DNA of 64,000 bases from Corynebacterium anserum. Its GTDB lineage: Bacteria > Actinomycetota > Actinomycetes > Mycobacteriales > Mycobacteriaceae. The stretch lies in contig NZ_CP046883.1 of NCBI RefSeq assembly GCF_014262665.1, forward strand, positions 1,922,001 through 1,986,000. The letters run 5' to 3'. Both the position numbers and the translations under genes were made by a program. Below the pieces are notes generated by a model that worked only from the letters and a program-made list of their open reading frames with translations, did no database searches and was not told where the DNA came from. Of this stretch, positions 46,580-56,369 are shown in pieces. Numbering within the stretch: position 1 is the stretch's first letter; the number at the start of each line of letters is the position of its first letter.

Positions 46580-47865
46580 TTTCCCCCTTGTTCGGTGCGC
46601 CTTCTTACACGGTTCACCCGATGTTCGCGAACACCATCCTGCTCCTCTTCCCCACCGGACAGTGCACACTGGCTGGGCACCACCGGTTGTTCCCCCTCCG
46701 GGAGCGCATTGCCCTCGCCCTTGTAGCGCGGCAATTCTAGAGTAAATGTGGAACCCGTTCCCACCCGCGACCACACGGATACACTACCGCCGTGATTCGC
46801 CATCACATGTTTCACGATAGCCAACCCCAAGCCTGTTCCGCCGGTGTTGCGTGAGCGAGCTTTATCTACCCGGAAGAAGCGTTCAAACAGGCGCTTTTGG
46901 TCCTCGGGAGCAATTCCGATACCACGGTCAGTCACGCGCACAATAGCTTGGTTCTCGGTCATTTCACGCGAGATGGACACGGAGGTTCCTGCCGGAGAAT
47001 AGTTGATGGCATTGGTCACGAGGTTGGTCACGGAGGTCACCAGCAGTGCCTTATCGCCGTGGACAAGAGCCTCCACCCCGGAGTCCTTCACCAACTCAAT
47101 ATCCGCTGCCTCTGCGGAGAGACGGCAACGGTCAAAAGCCTCTTCCACGATGTCATCGAGGCTCAGCACCTCAGGATCGGGTAAAGATTCGGCTCCCTGA
47201 AGCTTGGACAGTGCGATGAGTTCGGAGATCATCTGGCTCATACGCCGACTTTCGTTAATCAGCTTCGTGCCGAAATACTCAACGGACTCCGGGTCTTCCT
47301 TCTCCGATATGAGTGTCTCCGTTAGTAGAGAAATCGCACCCACTGGAGTCTTCAGCTCGTGGGAAACGTTCGCCACAAAATCCCGGCGTGCAGATTCCAT
47401 GCGGATGTGTTCAGAGTCGTCCGTCGCGTACACCACGGCATAACGGTCATCTTGCAGGCTCAGCAACTGCGCCAAGCCAGCCACGGCGATCACTGGACGG
47501 TTTCCCCGTCGAGGCGGAGGAGTGAAAGCCACTTCCCGAGGCTCCTGGTCGGCAAAGACTTTCTCCACGGCCTCCCACACTTCGCGGTTAACGCTGCGCT
47601 CATGGACAAGAGACAGCTCATGGGCGCGAGTATTGGAGAGGACGACGTTGCGTCGCTTATCCACAACCACCACAGCCGATGGAGCGGATTGGATAGCGAA
47701 ATGCAGCATTTGAGCAACGGTGGATACCCGGTTGCCCTTCAGCTCCGCGCGCGTGCGCGCGTTGCGCAGTTTTTTTACGCGTAGGCGGTAGATCTGCACA
47801 GCCACGGCACCCAGCACCATTCCCAGAACAAGGCCGATCACCAGCCCTAGCAGCAGATCACTCAT
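46573..47865 (-). CDS. senX3: sensor histidine kinase SenX3
   Basis: 430 residues. One or two N-terminal helices (about 3-25), a PAS-like sensor region (about 50-150), the phospho-acceptor His169 in ANVSHELKTP, and an ATPase domain with NLVTNAINYSP (N box), DRGIGIAPEDQ (G1), FERFFRVD (F) and GGTGLGLAIVKHV (G2). It pairs with RegX3 in phosphate sensing. The ATG at 47865 gives the family N-terminus but has no ribosome-binding site and lies five bases after a strong hairpin. An in-frame GTG at 47928 would place that hairpin inside the coding region. Confidence 0.93.
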   Translation of the reverse strand: MSDLLLGLVIGLVLGMVLGAVAVQIYRLRVKKLRNARTRAELKGNRVSTVAQMLHFAIQSAPSAVVVVDKRRNVVLSNTRAHELSLVHERSVNREVWEAVEKVFADQEPREVAFTPPPRRGNRPVIAVAGLAQLLSLQDDRYAVVYATDDSEHIRMESARRDFVANVSHELKTPVGAISLLTETLISEKEDPESVEYFGTKLINESRRMSQMISELIALSKLQGAESLPDPEVLSLDDIVEEAFDRCRLSAEAADIELVKDSGVEALVHGDKALLVTSVTNLVTNAINYSPAGTSVSISREMTENQAIVRVTDRGIGIAPEDQKRLFERFFRVDKARSRNTGGTGLGLAIVKHVMANHGGSVSVWSRVGTGSTFTLELPRYKGEGNALPEGEQPVVPSQCALSGGEEEQDGVREHRVNRVRRRTEQGGKE

Positions 47866-47870
47866 AAAGA

Positions 47871-47906
47871 AACACGGTAGCAGGAAAAGTGCCCTACCAC
47901 CGTGTT
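47871..47906 (-). terminator. hairpin between gpmA and senX3
   Basis: Arms AACACGGT and ACCGTGTT, with further pairing of GTAGG/CCTGC inside, and TTTCTTT on the minus strand directly before the senX3 ATG. It can act as a terminator for gpmA or as an attenuator controlling readthrough into senX3-regX3. Confidence 0.7.
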
Positions 47907-47939
47907 GAAAAATGCAGCTCGCCGCCACAACGAGGGATG

Positions 47940-48698
47940 TTACTTCGCCTCACCCTGCGCGGCGACGGCAGCGGCGCCAGCTGCTGCTGCCTCTGGGTCT
48001 AGGTATTCACCACCGGGGTTCATAACTGTTCCGTTGGCATCGATCTTGTAGACCAGTGGAATACCGGTGGGAATGTTCAAAGCCGCAATGTCCTCATCAG
48101 AGATGTTGTCCAGGTACTTCACCAGAGCGCGCAGGGAATTACCGTGGGCGGCAACGAGAACGGTCTCACCTCGCGCGACACGTGGGGCAATCTCTTCCTC
48201 GTAGTAAGGGATGAAGCGCTTCACCACGTCCAGCAAGCATTCCGTACGTGGGATTTCGTCCAGGTCAGCGTAACGCGCCTCGTTGGTCTGCGCGTATTCG
48301 TTATCCACGTCGATAGCTGGTGGCGGGGTGTCATAAGAACGGCGCCATGACATGAATTGTTCTTCGCCGTACTTCTCCTTGGTCTCTGCCTTGTTCAACC
48401 CCTGAAGCGCACCATAGTGTCGTTCGTTCAGGCGCCAGTTGCGGATCACCGGAATCCAGTGAAGGTCAGCCTCATCCAACGCAATATTTGCGGTGGTGAT
48501 GGCGCGGCGCAGCAAAGAGGTGTAGAGAATGGTGGGCTTCAGCCCTGCTTCCTTGAGCATCTGGCCGCCGCGCTTGGCTTCTTCGCGGCCTTTCTCCGTC
48601 AAGCGAACATCGACCCAGCCGGTGAACTGGTTCGATGCATTCCACTCGGACTGGCCGTGGCGTAGCAGGATCAGGGTTCCATGTGCATTGTCACTCAT
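47940..48698 (-). CDS. gpmA: 2,3-bisphosphoglycerate-dependent phosphoglycerate mutase
   Basis: Glycolytic enzyme interconverting 3- and 2-phosphoglycerate. It has [12 protein letters not shown] with phospho-His14, [45 protein letters not shown] and [15 protein letters not shown]. The 252 residues are normal, with an Ala-rich tail. AGAGGT lies just before the ATG at 48698. The gpmA-senX3-regX3 order is conserved in mycobacteria. The hairpin at 47871 lies between it and senX3. Confidence 0.95.
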   Translation of the reverse strand: MSDNAHGTLILLRHGQSEWNASNQFTGWVDVRLTEKGREEAKRGGQMLKEAGLKPTILYTSLLRRAITTANIALDEADLHWIPVIRNWRLNERHYGALQGLNKAETKEKYGEEQFMSWRRSYDTPPPAIDVDNEYAQTNEARYADLDEIPRTECLLDVVKRFIPYYEEEIAPRVARGETVLVAAHGNSLRALVKYLDNISDEDIAALNIPTGIPLVYKIDANGTVMNPGGEYLDPEAAAAGAAAVAAQGEAK

Positions 48699-48862
48699 AC
48701 CTCTAGTGTGCCACGTTCGGGGGTGTTTGAGGCCGTCAATTCGCGGCCGAGCGTGGGGATTCCCCCGGTTTGTGGTGAGATTTTTGTTGTTTCTTTTTCC
48801 CGACGCCACGAGGTCGCCCACCCCACCGGTCAACCTCCAGCATCACCCCACCACAACCAGCT

Positions 48863-49002
48863 CCACTCTCCGACCAACCCAGCAACCTGACAGCCAGCCC
48901 CAGCCTTCGACCAACCCAGCAACCAGCCAGCCCCAGTCTCCAATGAATCTAGCAACCAAACAGCCAGCCCCAGCCTTCGACCAACCCAGCAACTAGAAAG
49001 CC
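48863..49002. repeat. imperfect 33-37-bp minisatellite, 4 copies, before sulP
   Basis: Four units built on CCAGCCTTCGACCAACCCAG followed by CAACC and AGCCAGCC, with length variation of 33-37 bp. They occupy the last 150 bp of the 313-bp gap 48699-49011 and end ten bases before the sulP ATG. The rest of the gap shows no gene. Confidence 0.85.
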
Positions 49003-49011
49003 TCCAATCGC

Positions 49012-50550
49012 ATGTCATATGCCCAAAACCCGGCACGTGAAAACCAACGCGCACCGACGCGTGTGTGGGCCAGTTTCCGTTATGCGTTGTCCTCACCGGC
49101 GCGCCTGCGCACCGAGGTGCTGGGTGGTCTCGTCGTGGCGTTGGCACTTATCCCGGAAGCGATCAGCTTCTCTGTACTCGCCGGTGTGGATCCGCGCATG
49201 GGTTTATTCGCCTCAGTGACGATGGCTATCACGATCGCGTTCACGGGTGGGCGCCCGGCGATGATCTCGGCGGCAACGGGCGCTGTGGCCGTGGTTATCG
49301 CCCCATTGGTAGCCAGTTACGGAACCGACTATCTCATCTCCTGTATTTTGCTTGCCGGCGTGTTCCAGATCCTGCTTGCCCTAGCTGGTGTGGCTAAATT
49401 GATGCGTTTCATCCCCCGGTCAGTGATGGTGGGGTTTATTAACTCTCTTGCCATCATCGTCTTCAGTGGGCAGATCCCCCATCTCATTGGTGTTCCTTGG
49501 CTGGTCTATCCGCTGGTAGCAGTCGGCATCCTCATCGTCATTTATTTTCCTCGTCTGACCAGCGTTATTCCCTCTCCGCTCATCGCCATCGCTGTGCTGA
49601 CCCCGGTGGTTATCCTCATGCACTGGGATATTCCGAATGTTGCAGACCAGGGGAAGTTGCCCGATGCCCTACCCTCACCAATGCTCCCGGATGTTCCGTT
49701 GACTGTACACACTCTGCAGATCATCGCTCCCTACGCGCTAGCGGTGGCCTTGGTGGGGCTCATGGAATCTCTGCTCACCGCGAAGTTGGTCGATGACATC
49801 ACTGATGTTCACTCCGACAAGACGCACGAGGGATGGGGGCAGGGCTGTGCGAACATCGTCACGGCGTTGTTCGGCGGGATGGGAGGTTGCGCGATGATCG
49901 GGCAGACTCTCATCAACACTCGCGAGTCCGGTGCCCGGACCCGTCTATCCACGTTGCTTGCGGGTGTATTCTTATTGATTCTCGTGGTGAGTCTCGGAGA
50001 CATCGTCGGTCTCATCCCCATGGCTGCTCTCACTGCCGTAATGATCATGGTGGCCGTGAATTCCTTCGATTGGCATTCCGTTTCGCCTTCCACTCTCAAG
50101 CGCATGCCTCTGAGTGAGAACCTCGTGATGTTCATAACTATTGCCGGCACCCTATTCACTCATAACCTGGCCATAGGCGTGACCATAGGAGTACTGAGCG
50201 CCATGGTCGTGTTCGCCCGGCGCGTATCCCATCTTGTGTATGTAGAAGATGTTTCGGCGTCCGAGTTGCCGGAGAGTGAGCGGCGACACACGAAGAAATA
50301 TCGAGTCTCAGGCCAACTCTTTTTCGCCTCTTCCAATGATTTGGTCTATGCCTTTGACTATTCGACAGATCCCGAAAACATCATCATCGACCTTTCCGAC
50401 GCCGAAATCTGGGATGCTTCCACTGTCGCCACGCTGGATGCCATCACACAGAAGTATGCAGACCGCAACAAGACCGTGACTATCAGCGGCGTGGAGGGCC
50501 GCAGCAAACAGAGGTTTGACCGTCTCCACGGGCACTTCCCTAGTGACTAG
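49012..50550 (+). CDS. SulP-family anion transporter with STAS domain
   Basis: 512 residues, about ten to twelve membrane helices followed by a STAS domain (about 400-505, with VSGQLFFASSNDLV and IIIDLSDAEIWDASTVATLDAI). Family strings are LRTEVLGGLVVALALIPEAI, AVDPRMGLFAS-like SVLAGVDPRMGLF and LGAFFGGMGGCAMIGQ-like ALFGGMGGCAMIGQTLIN. Bacterial SulP proteins carry sulfate or bicarbonate; the short STAS serine region resembles BicA-type carriers, but the substrate is not proven. No ribosome-binding site is visible; a minisatellite ends just upstream. It stands alone. Confidence 0.9.
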   Translation: MSYAQNPARENQRAPTRVWASFRYALSSPARLRTEVLGGLVVALALIPEAISFSVLAGVDPRMGLFASVTMAITIAFTGGRPAMISAATGAVAVVIAPLVASYGTDYLISCILLAGVFQILLALAGVAKLMRFIPRSVMVGFINSLAIIVFSGQIPHLIGVPWLVYPLVAVGILIVIYFPRLTSVIPSPLIAIAVLTPVVILMHWDIPNVADQGKLPDALPSPMLPDVPLTVHTLQIIAPYALAVALVGLMESLLTAKLVDDITDVHSDKTHEGWGQGCANIVTALFGGMGGCAMIGQTLINTRESGARTRLSTLLAGVFLLILVVSLGDIVGLIPMAALTAVMIMVAVNSFDWHSVSPSTLKRMPLSENLVMFITIAGTLFTHNLAIGVTIGVLSAMVVFARRVSHLVYVEDVSASELPESERRHTKKYRVSGQLFFASSNDLVYAFDYSTDPENIIIDLSDAEIWDASTVATLDAITQKYADRNKTVTISGVEGRSKQRFDRLHGHFPSD

Positions 50551-50754
50551 TGTCCGTCTAGTTGGCCTCAAATCTGCCCCCTCACGGTTAGGGTGAATGT
50601 CTTTTTCTGTGCAAACTCCGTCACGTGCAGTGGATCTGAGAATGGATCCCTAACCTCACTAAGTAACCTCTGAGAATTATTCACTTATTCATTTCATGCG
50701 CTGGACATAAAAACGTCCGAATGATGAAACATGGGTCTCATAGATTGTGGATCC

Positions 50755-52488
50755 ATGACAACGCAAACTAATCCGCCGACAAATACAGCCTCCACTGCAA
50801 CAACACCCTCAGATACATCACGCAGAATGGACGCGCCACGCAATACGAATGCATCGCACAGCGGAGCATCGAAAGGCGCAGAAGATTTTTCCCTCCGTTT
50901 CGCCCCGCGCCATTATCGCAAATGGACTCCGGCTGTCGTTGCTGGATCCGCGCTGGGAGGCATTGCCTATCTCGCCGATTTTTCCATCGGAGCCACCATC
51001 GGCGTCCAACACGGCACTATTAATGCCATCGGCGGAATCCTTATCGCCGCTGTATTGATTTTCATCAGCTCTTTCCCCTTGGCTTATTACGCCGCACGCT
51101 ACAACGTTGATATGGATCTCATCAGCCGCGGCTCGGGCCTTGGATACATGGGTTCCATCCTCACCAACCTCATCTTCGTATCCTTCACGTTTATTCTCTT
51201 TGCAACAGAAGGCGCCATCATGGCGCAAGGTTTAAAAGCCGGCTTTGGCCTACCCCTGTGGGCCGGTTACCTGGTCAGCTCCCTCATGATCATCCCTCTG
51301 GTGATCTATGGCATGAAGTTTCTCGCCAAGCTCCAGTCCTGGACTAACCCCCTGTGGCTCGTGATGATGATTCTTCCTATGGCATATCTTGTCATCAAAG
51401 AGCCACAATCCGTCAACACTTTCCTCTCTTACACCGGGGAAAACCATTCACCAGTATCCTTTGCTGCGATGGTGCTCGCCGCCGGAGTGTGCCTATCCTT
51501 GACAGCCCAGATTGCGGAAAACATCGATTACTTGCGCTTTATGCCACCCAAGACTCCCGAAAACTCTCGAGCTTGGTGGACAGCTGTCATCATGGGCGGC
51601 CCCGGGTGGGTCATTCTTGGCGCGATCAAACAGATCATCGGTGTCTTCCTAGCCGTCTACATCATCGCTACCCTGAACCAATCCACCTCGCTCGCCATCG
51701 AACCAGTCAACCAATTTCTCTCCCTCTACTCCGAGATGATGCCAGGGTGGTTAGCGCTTGCCCTCGCCGTCTTTTTGATTGTCGTCTCCCAGATCAAGAT
51801 CAACGTGACCAATGCCTACTGTGGCTCCCTCGCATGGACCAACATCTACTCTCGCACCATGAAAAAATACCCAGGGCGCGTGGTGTTTGTGGTCGTGAAT
51901 GTCGGTATCTCGCTGGCGCTCATGGAATTCAACATGTTCCAAGTGCTGGGCTTTGTTTTGTCCTTCTACTCCAACTTCGCCATCGCCTGGATTTTTACCG
52001 TGGCCGCGGACATTGTGTTCAACAAGTACTTACTGAAGTTATCACCTATGGCTCCTGAGTTCCGCCGCGGTATGCTCCACAACGTTAATCCCGTAGGGGT
52101 GGTCTCTGTGCTGGCCTCCGGGACCATTTCTGTGGCCATATTCTTCGGTGTCTGTGGAGATGCTATCGCCCCGTTTAGCCCCCTGTTCGCGGCAGCGATC
52201 GCGGTTATCGTCACACCCCTTATGGCTATCGCTACAAAGGGTGAATACTACCTTCGTCGCAGCCACGATGGTATCGACATTCCCATGTACGATGAGCACG
52301 GCAATCCAAACCACGAGACCCTCATCTGCGCAGTCTCTGGCGAAGAGGTCGAGCGCCCCGACATGATCGCCTCCGCAAAACCCGGCCCGGACGGAGAAAC
52401 TCAGTACGTCTCCTCCCTCGCCTTGACACTCGATAGGTCCGGGGAACACGTCCTGCCTAGCGATAAAGAACCCTATTCGCGCTCCTGA
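50755..52488 (+). CDS. NCS1-family nucleobase/cofactor permease
   Basis: 577 residues with twelve predicted helices after a Thr/Ser-rich N-terminus of about 45. It belongs to the purine-cytosine/NCS1 permease family (GGIAYLADFSIGATIGVQHG, RYNVDMDLISRGSGLGYMGS, AENIDYLRFMPPKTPENSRAWW, VSQIKINVTNAYCGSLAWTN). The C-terminal tail of about 80 residues is hydrophilic. Substrates of the family include cytosine, purines, thiamine and allantoin; none can be chosen here. The ATG at 50755 has TAGATT eight bases upstream and no Shine-Dalgarno, so it is probably leaderless. It overlaps the convergent next gene by 16 bp. Confidence 0.87.
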   Translation: MTTQTNPPTNTASTATTPSDTSRRMDAPRNTNASHSGASKGAEDFSLRFAPRHYRKWTPAVVAGSALGGIAYLADFSIGATIGVQHGTINAIGGILIAAVLIFISSFPLAYYAARYNVDMDLISRGSGLGYMGSILTNLIFVSFTFILFATEGAIMAQGLKAGFGLPLWAGYLVSSLMIIPLVIYGMKFLAKLQSWTNPLWLVMMILPMAYLVIKEPQSVNTFLSYTGENHSPVSFAAMVLAAGVCLSLTAQIAENIDYLRFMPPKTPENSRAWWTAVIMGGPGWVILGAIKQIIGVFLAVYIIATLNQSTSLAIEPVNQFLSLYSEMMPGWLALALAVFLIVVSQIKINVTNAYCGSLAWTNIYSRTMKKYPGRVVFVVVNVGISLALMEFNMFQVLGFVLSFYSNFAIAWIFTVAADIVFNKYLLKLSPMAPEFRRGMLHNVNPVGVVSVLASGTISVAIFFGVCGDAIAPFSPLFAAAIAVIVTPLMAIATKGEYYLRRSHDGIDIPMYDEHGNPNHETLICAVSGEEVERPDMIASAKPGPDGETQYVSSLALTLDRSGEHVLPSDKEPYSRS

Positions 52489-53042
52489 GCCTTTTGATTA
52501 GCTGGTTCAGGCTGATGCACGTCTTCCGCGAGGTGAGATCCTGGAGGTGGCGCCAGAGTAGCAATCTCCGCCTCCGATGGCTTCAAATGGGTAAACGCCT
52601 TGAGGTTCATGGTTGGCTCACCCCGAGACAACCGCCATGCCCATTCATGTCGGATCGACGACGCGAACCCCCGTTCCAAAATACGGTTAAAGTCATTGTC
52701 CGCACGTTCCAGGATGTTGCCCAGCACGCGTTGCAGATCATCAGCTGTTGTGGAGTCGGGTAGCTGTCCCACCAAGTAAATGTCGTTGTTGGCATCCAGT
52801 GTGTAATGCACACCAAACGTCCGTCGGTTCTCATTGAGGAGCAGCTTATATACGTCCTCATGTGCTTCTTCCACATGTCGAGCTACAAAGGCCTCAATGC
52901 GGAACATCCCATCCTGTGGAATCAGCAGACAATTGGTTTTGAGTTTCTTCTCCCCAGGAAGCACCACGACCACATTATTACCGGCCTCAACATAGTCAAC
53001 TTCGGCCTCCTCTAACAGCTTGCGAATTCCAGCACGATCCAT
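52473..53042 (-). CDS. YbjN-domain protein
   Basis: 189 residues matching the YbjN/type III secretion chaperone-like fold found beside mshA in mycobacteria (Rv0487 type). Visible segments are NNVVVVLPGEKKLKTNCLLI, FVARHVEEAHEDVYKLLLNEN, YTLDANNDIYLVGQLP and LERGFASSIRHEWAWRLSRG. No catalytic motif is present; such proteins are thought to act as small adaptors. The ATG at 53042 is preferred over a TTG at 53051. Its stop region overlaps the convergent NCS1 gene. mshA ends 17 bp upstream. Confidence 0.88.
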   Translation of the reverse strand: MDRAGIRKLLEEAEVDYVEAGNNVVVVLPGEKKLKTNCLLIPQDGMFRIEAFVARHVEEAHEDVYKLLLNENRRTFGVHYTLDANNDIYLVGQLPDSTTADDLQRVLGNILERADNDFNRILERGFASSIRHEWAWRLSRGEPTMNLKAFTHLKPSEAEIATLAPPPGSHLAEDVHQPEPANQKAQERE

Positions 53043-53059
53043 GATCTTCAACCTACACG

Positions 53060-54319
53060 TTATCCAGCAGGTCGGCGTTCATCTCCATGGCCGTTTACCG
53101 GTAGACCCTCATATAGGTCCTTGAGCTGTATCGCGGAGCTCTCCCAGGAAAAATTGGCCGCATAGCTCGGTGCATACTCCCCCATGGCGATACGCATGTC
53201 ATCGTCCAGTGCCAGCTGAGCTACGGCATCTGCCCAATCTTCAGGATCATGTCCGTCCACCAGAAGACCGGACTTCCCCTCGTCCACGGCCAGAGCCAAA
53301 CCTCCAACGTTGGTAGCAATCACCGGAGTACCACAAGCTTGTGCTTCTACAGCCACCAAACCAAAGCTCTCATTATGGCTCGGAACCGCAATAATATCCG
53401 CTGCTTGATACACCAAAACCAGTTCCTCGGCCGGACGCGGATCGAGAAATCGCACCATGTGAGAAATCCCAAGATCTTTCGCCAAGTCCTGCAACTGCTC
53501 CAAACTGTTCTTGCCCGAGCCTGATGGCCCGCCACAGATAACCACTGATAAGAGGAGTTCAGGGTGGCGTCGAGCCACAACACTCACAGCTCGTAACAAG
53601 ACGTCCGGCCCCTTAAGTCGCTGAAGCCGACCAACGAACCCAATGACCTTCGCGCGGAATGGAATACCTAATTCGCGACGAACCCGTTCCGTAGCACGAT
53701 CTGACCCAGAAGTGAAGCGTCGGATATCCGCACCAGGGGTGACAACCTCAATACGGCAATTATTCGCATCGTAGCCTTCAACCAAGTCTTGAACCTCGGC
53801 CGCAGTATTCACGATGAGCAGGTCTGCATTATCCACGATCTGCTGCTCACAAATACGTCGACTCTCCGGCTCCGGGGAATCCCCAATAGCCAGCAAATTA
53901 TTCTTGACCGCAGCCAACGTGTGAGCAGTATGCACCCATGGCAGTTGCCACAAGTCGCGCAACAACCACCCCACTTGACCCGAAAGCCAGTAATGGGAGT
54001 GAATGAGGTCATAGGACGCATTCTGCTCCCGAGTAAACGCCAACACGCTGCCGGCAAAAGCCGCTAATTGGGTGGGTAGCTCCTCCTTCGCTAACCCCTC
54101 ATACGGCCCGGCGACACAATTAATGACCCGTAGATTCGGCGCTACATGCACAATCTCTCCCTGAAGAGGACGAGTCGCGCGAGTAAAAATATCAATTTCC
54201 ACACCGAGCTTAGCGAGCTCCAGAGCCGTATTTTTTATATAGACATTCATGCCTCCCGCATCCCCCGTGCCCGGCTGCTCCAACGGGGATGTGTGCATAG
54301 AAATCACTGCAACGCGCAT
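53060..54319 (-). CDS. mshA: D-inositol 3-phosphate glycosyltransferase
   Basis: GT4 enzyme starting mycothiol synthesis: UDP-GlcNAc plus 1L-inositol-1-phosphate gives GlcNAc-inositol phosphate. It has the N-terminal [18 protein letters not shown] loop that binds substrate, [31 protein letters not shown], and the donor-site [23 protein letters not shown]. The 419 residues match MshA. TAGAAT eight bases before the ATG and no ribosome-binding site suggest a leaderless message. The YbjN gene follows in the same unit. Confidence 0.95.
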   Translation of the reverse strand: MRVAVISMHTSPLEQPGTGDAGGMNVYIKNTALELAKLGVEIDIFTRATRPLQGEIVHVAPNLRVINCVAGPYEGLAKEELPTQLAAFAGSVLAFTREQNASYDLIHSHYWLSGQVGWLLRDLWQLPWVHTAHTLAAVKNNLLAIGDSPEPESRRICEQQIVDNADLLIVNTAAEVQDLVEGYDANNCRIEVVTPGADIRRFTSGSDRATERVRRELGIPFRAKVIGFVGRLQRLKGPDVLLRAVSVVARRHPELLLSVVICGGPSGSGKNSLEQLQDLAKDLGISHMVRFLDPRPAEELVLVYQAADIIAVPSHNESFGLVAVEAQACGTPVIATNVGGLALAVDEGKSGLLVDGHDPEDWADAVAQLALDDDMRIAMGEYAPSYAANFSWESSAIQLKDLYEGLPVNGHGDERRPAG

Positions 54320-54512
54320 GACAAACCATTCTAGTAACACCACAGATAGGACACAGGACGTGTTGAGGACCCGCAGTTATCAAGCTGTAATAAAGTAAAT
54401 CATTAGTTTTGTAGTACAGATATTTTTTTGGCGTTAGTCTTGGATGAACATGTCGAACACCACGCTTCGGCTACCTCACACCTTCTATACAGAAAGACGC
54501 GAGACCCAGACG

Positions 54513-56291
54513 ATGACGAACGTTGATAATCCACACACGTCCGCCACCGGCAACGAACACACACCTGAAGGAACGGCCTGGAAAGAAAAGCCGTATCTCA
54601 AGTACTACACGGAGTGGACTCCCCACTCCTTGGAATACAAGCCTGAAGACAATATGTCCGCAATGCTGGACCGAGCAATCCACGCCAACCATGGCAACGA
54701 CATACTCGAATTCTTCGGCGCAACCACCACCTATGAGAAATTTGGCAAACAAGTTCAGAGCGTCGCTGCTGGCTTGCGCAAACTCGGTGTAGAACGTGGC
54801 TCCCGCGTAGCAATGATCATGCCGAACTGCCCACAGCACATCATCGCCTACTTCGCTGTCCTTCGCCTAGGCGGCGTCGTTGTGGAGCATAATCCGCTAT
54901 ACACCGCAAGAGAGCTGGAAGGCCCCTTTAAGGATCACGGCGCGGAAATCGTTATCGCATGGGACAACATTTTTGAGGTGGTGCAGAAGCTTACTCACAC
55001 AACCCAACTCAAAACCATTGTGTCAGTCAACATGATTGAGGCCATGCCGCTCATTAAGCGCTTGGCATTAAAACTGCCCTTCAAGCCGCTCAAAGAAAAG
55101 CGCGCACTGCTCCATGGCGATGCCCCAGGAACAATTCCTTTCACACAGTTGTTGAGCTCCACATTCGGCGGCGATGGTTCCGACATCGAGACCCCTGAAG
55201 ATTTATGCGCCTCGGATCCAGCGTTGATTCTTTTCACCTCTGGCACGACTGGCAAGCCGAAAGGAGCGCAACTAACTCACGGCAATATCATGGCCAACGT
55301 CACTCAGGGATTGGCGTGGGTGAAAGATTTAGGTAAGGGAGGTCAGGAAAGGTATTTAGCAGCGCTGCCGATGTTCCATGTGTACGGCCTAACACTTACG
55401 ACAGCACTCGGTGTGGCAACCGGCGGCAAGCTCTCCCTTCTTCCCAAACCGGAACTACCACTCATTGTGGAGAAATTGAAAAAGGAATTACCGACCTATA
55501 TGCCGGGAGTGCCAACACTGTACGACAAAATCCTCGAGGCAGCGGAAACTGAAAACATCGATCTCTCCGGTATTCATAATGCTCTTTCGGGCGCTGCTCC
55601 CCTGCCAGTCCATACCACTGAGAAATGGGAGGCGAAGACCGGTGGCAAGATCGTCGAAGGTTACGGATTGACCGAGACTGCTCCTATCATCGTGGCTAAT
55701 CCGATCTCCCCAGATCGTCGCGCTGGCTATATTGGCATCCCTTTTCCTGACACTGAGTTACGCGTCGCGGATCCCGAGGACTTGTCTCGTACGATGCCGG
55801 ACGGAGAGGCTGGTGAACTCTTAGTACGCGGGCCACAAGTGTTTAGCGGCTACATCAATGTAGACGATGATCAACAGCCTTTCCATGACGGTTGGTTCTG
55901 TACCGGAGACATGGCGGTCATGGAACCGGACGGTTTCATCAAGATCGTCTCCCGCATTAAGGAAATGATCATCACCGGAGGATTCAACGTCTATCCAGCG
56001 GAGGTAGAAGAGATTCTCACCGAACACCATCAGATCGAGAAAGCGGGCGTAGTTGGCCTAGAGCAACAGGATGGGTCGGAAGAAGTGGTCGCGGCTGTCG
56101 TTCTTGCGCCCGGAGTCTCAGCTTCCGATTTCGACGACGGCGCTGTTCAAGAGTGGTGCCGTGAACATATGACCCGTTACAAGGTACCGCGCAGGTTCGT
56201 TGTCGTCGACGAGTTACCTGCCGATATGATCGGCAAAATCCGACGCCGCGAAGTCAAGGACCTGGTCGTCTCCATGGTGGATGACGGTTAG
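54513..56291 (+). CDS. long-chain fatty acid-CoA ligase
   Basis: 592-residue ANL-family ligase (FadD type) activating fatty acids to acyl-CoA. It has the P-loop LFTSGTTGKPKGAQ (about 255), EGYGLTETAP, the FACS signature WFCTGDMAVMEPDGFIKIVSRIKEMII and GGFNVYPAEVEEIL, and a lysine in GKIRRREVKDL near the end. The first 30 residues are variable. The start is uncertain: the ATG at 54513 gives a normal N-terminus, while in-frame ATGs at 54444 and 54450 lie just after a TAGTCT box and could begin a leaderless message. A promoter lies in the 100-bp gap from mshA. Confidence 0.9.
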   Translation: MTNVDNPHTSATGNEHTPEGTAWKEKPYLKYYTEWTPHSLEYKPEDNMSAMLDRAIHANHGNDILEFFGATTTYEKFGKQVQSVAAGLRKLGVERGSRVAMIMPNCPQHIIAYFAVLRLGGVVVEHNPLYTARELEGPFKDHGAEIVIAWDNIFEVVQKLTHTTQLKTIVSVNMIEAMPLIKRLALKLPFKPLKEKRALLHGDAPGTIPFTQLLSSTFGGDGSDIETPEDLCASDPALILFTSGTTGKPKGAQLTHGNIMANVTQGLAWVKDLGKGGQERYLAALPMFHVYGLTLTTALGVATGGKLSLLPKPELPLIVEKLKKELPTYMPGVPTLYDKILEAAETENIDLSGIHNALSGAAPLPVHTTEKWEAKTGGKIVEGYGLTETAPIIVANPISPDRRAGYIGIPFPDTELRVADPEDLSRTMPDGEAGELLVRGPQVFSGYINVDDDQQPFHDGWFCTGDMAVMEPDGFIKIVSRIKEMIITGGFNVYPAEVEEILTEHHQIEKAGVVGLEQQDGSEEVVAAVVLAPGVSASDFDDGAVQEWCREHMTRYKVPRRFVVVDELPADMIGKIRRREVKDLVVSMVDDG

Positions 56292-56333
56292 ACCGCCCCC
56301 AATCCTTACCCCTCCCAAGGTCCCTTGGTCAGG

Positions 56334-56369
56334 CACACCTGCGCTTAGTCATACACACCTGCGCTAGTC
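56334..56369 (-). repeat. duplicated murB 3' end
   Basis: A 16-17-bp sequence containing the murB stop (CACACCTGCGC then TAGTC on the plus strand) occurs twice with a 20-bp period: 56354-56369 includes the real stop, 56334-56350 is a downstream copy with one inserted T. The copy keeps a TAA. Confidence 0.85.
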
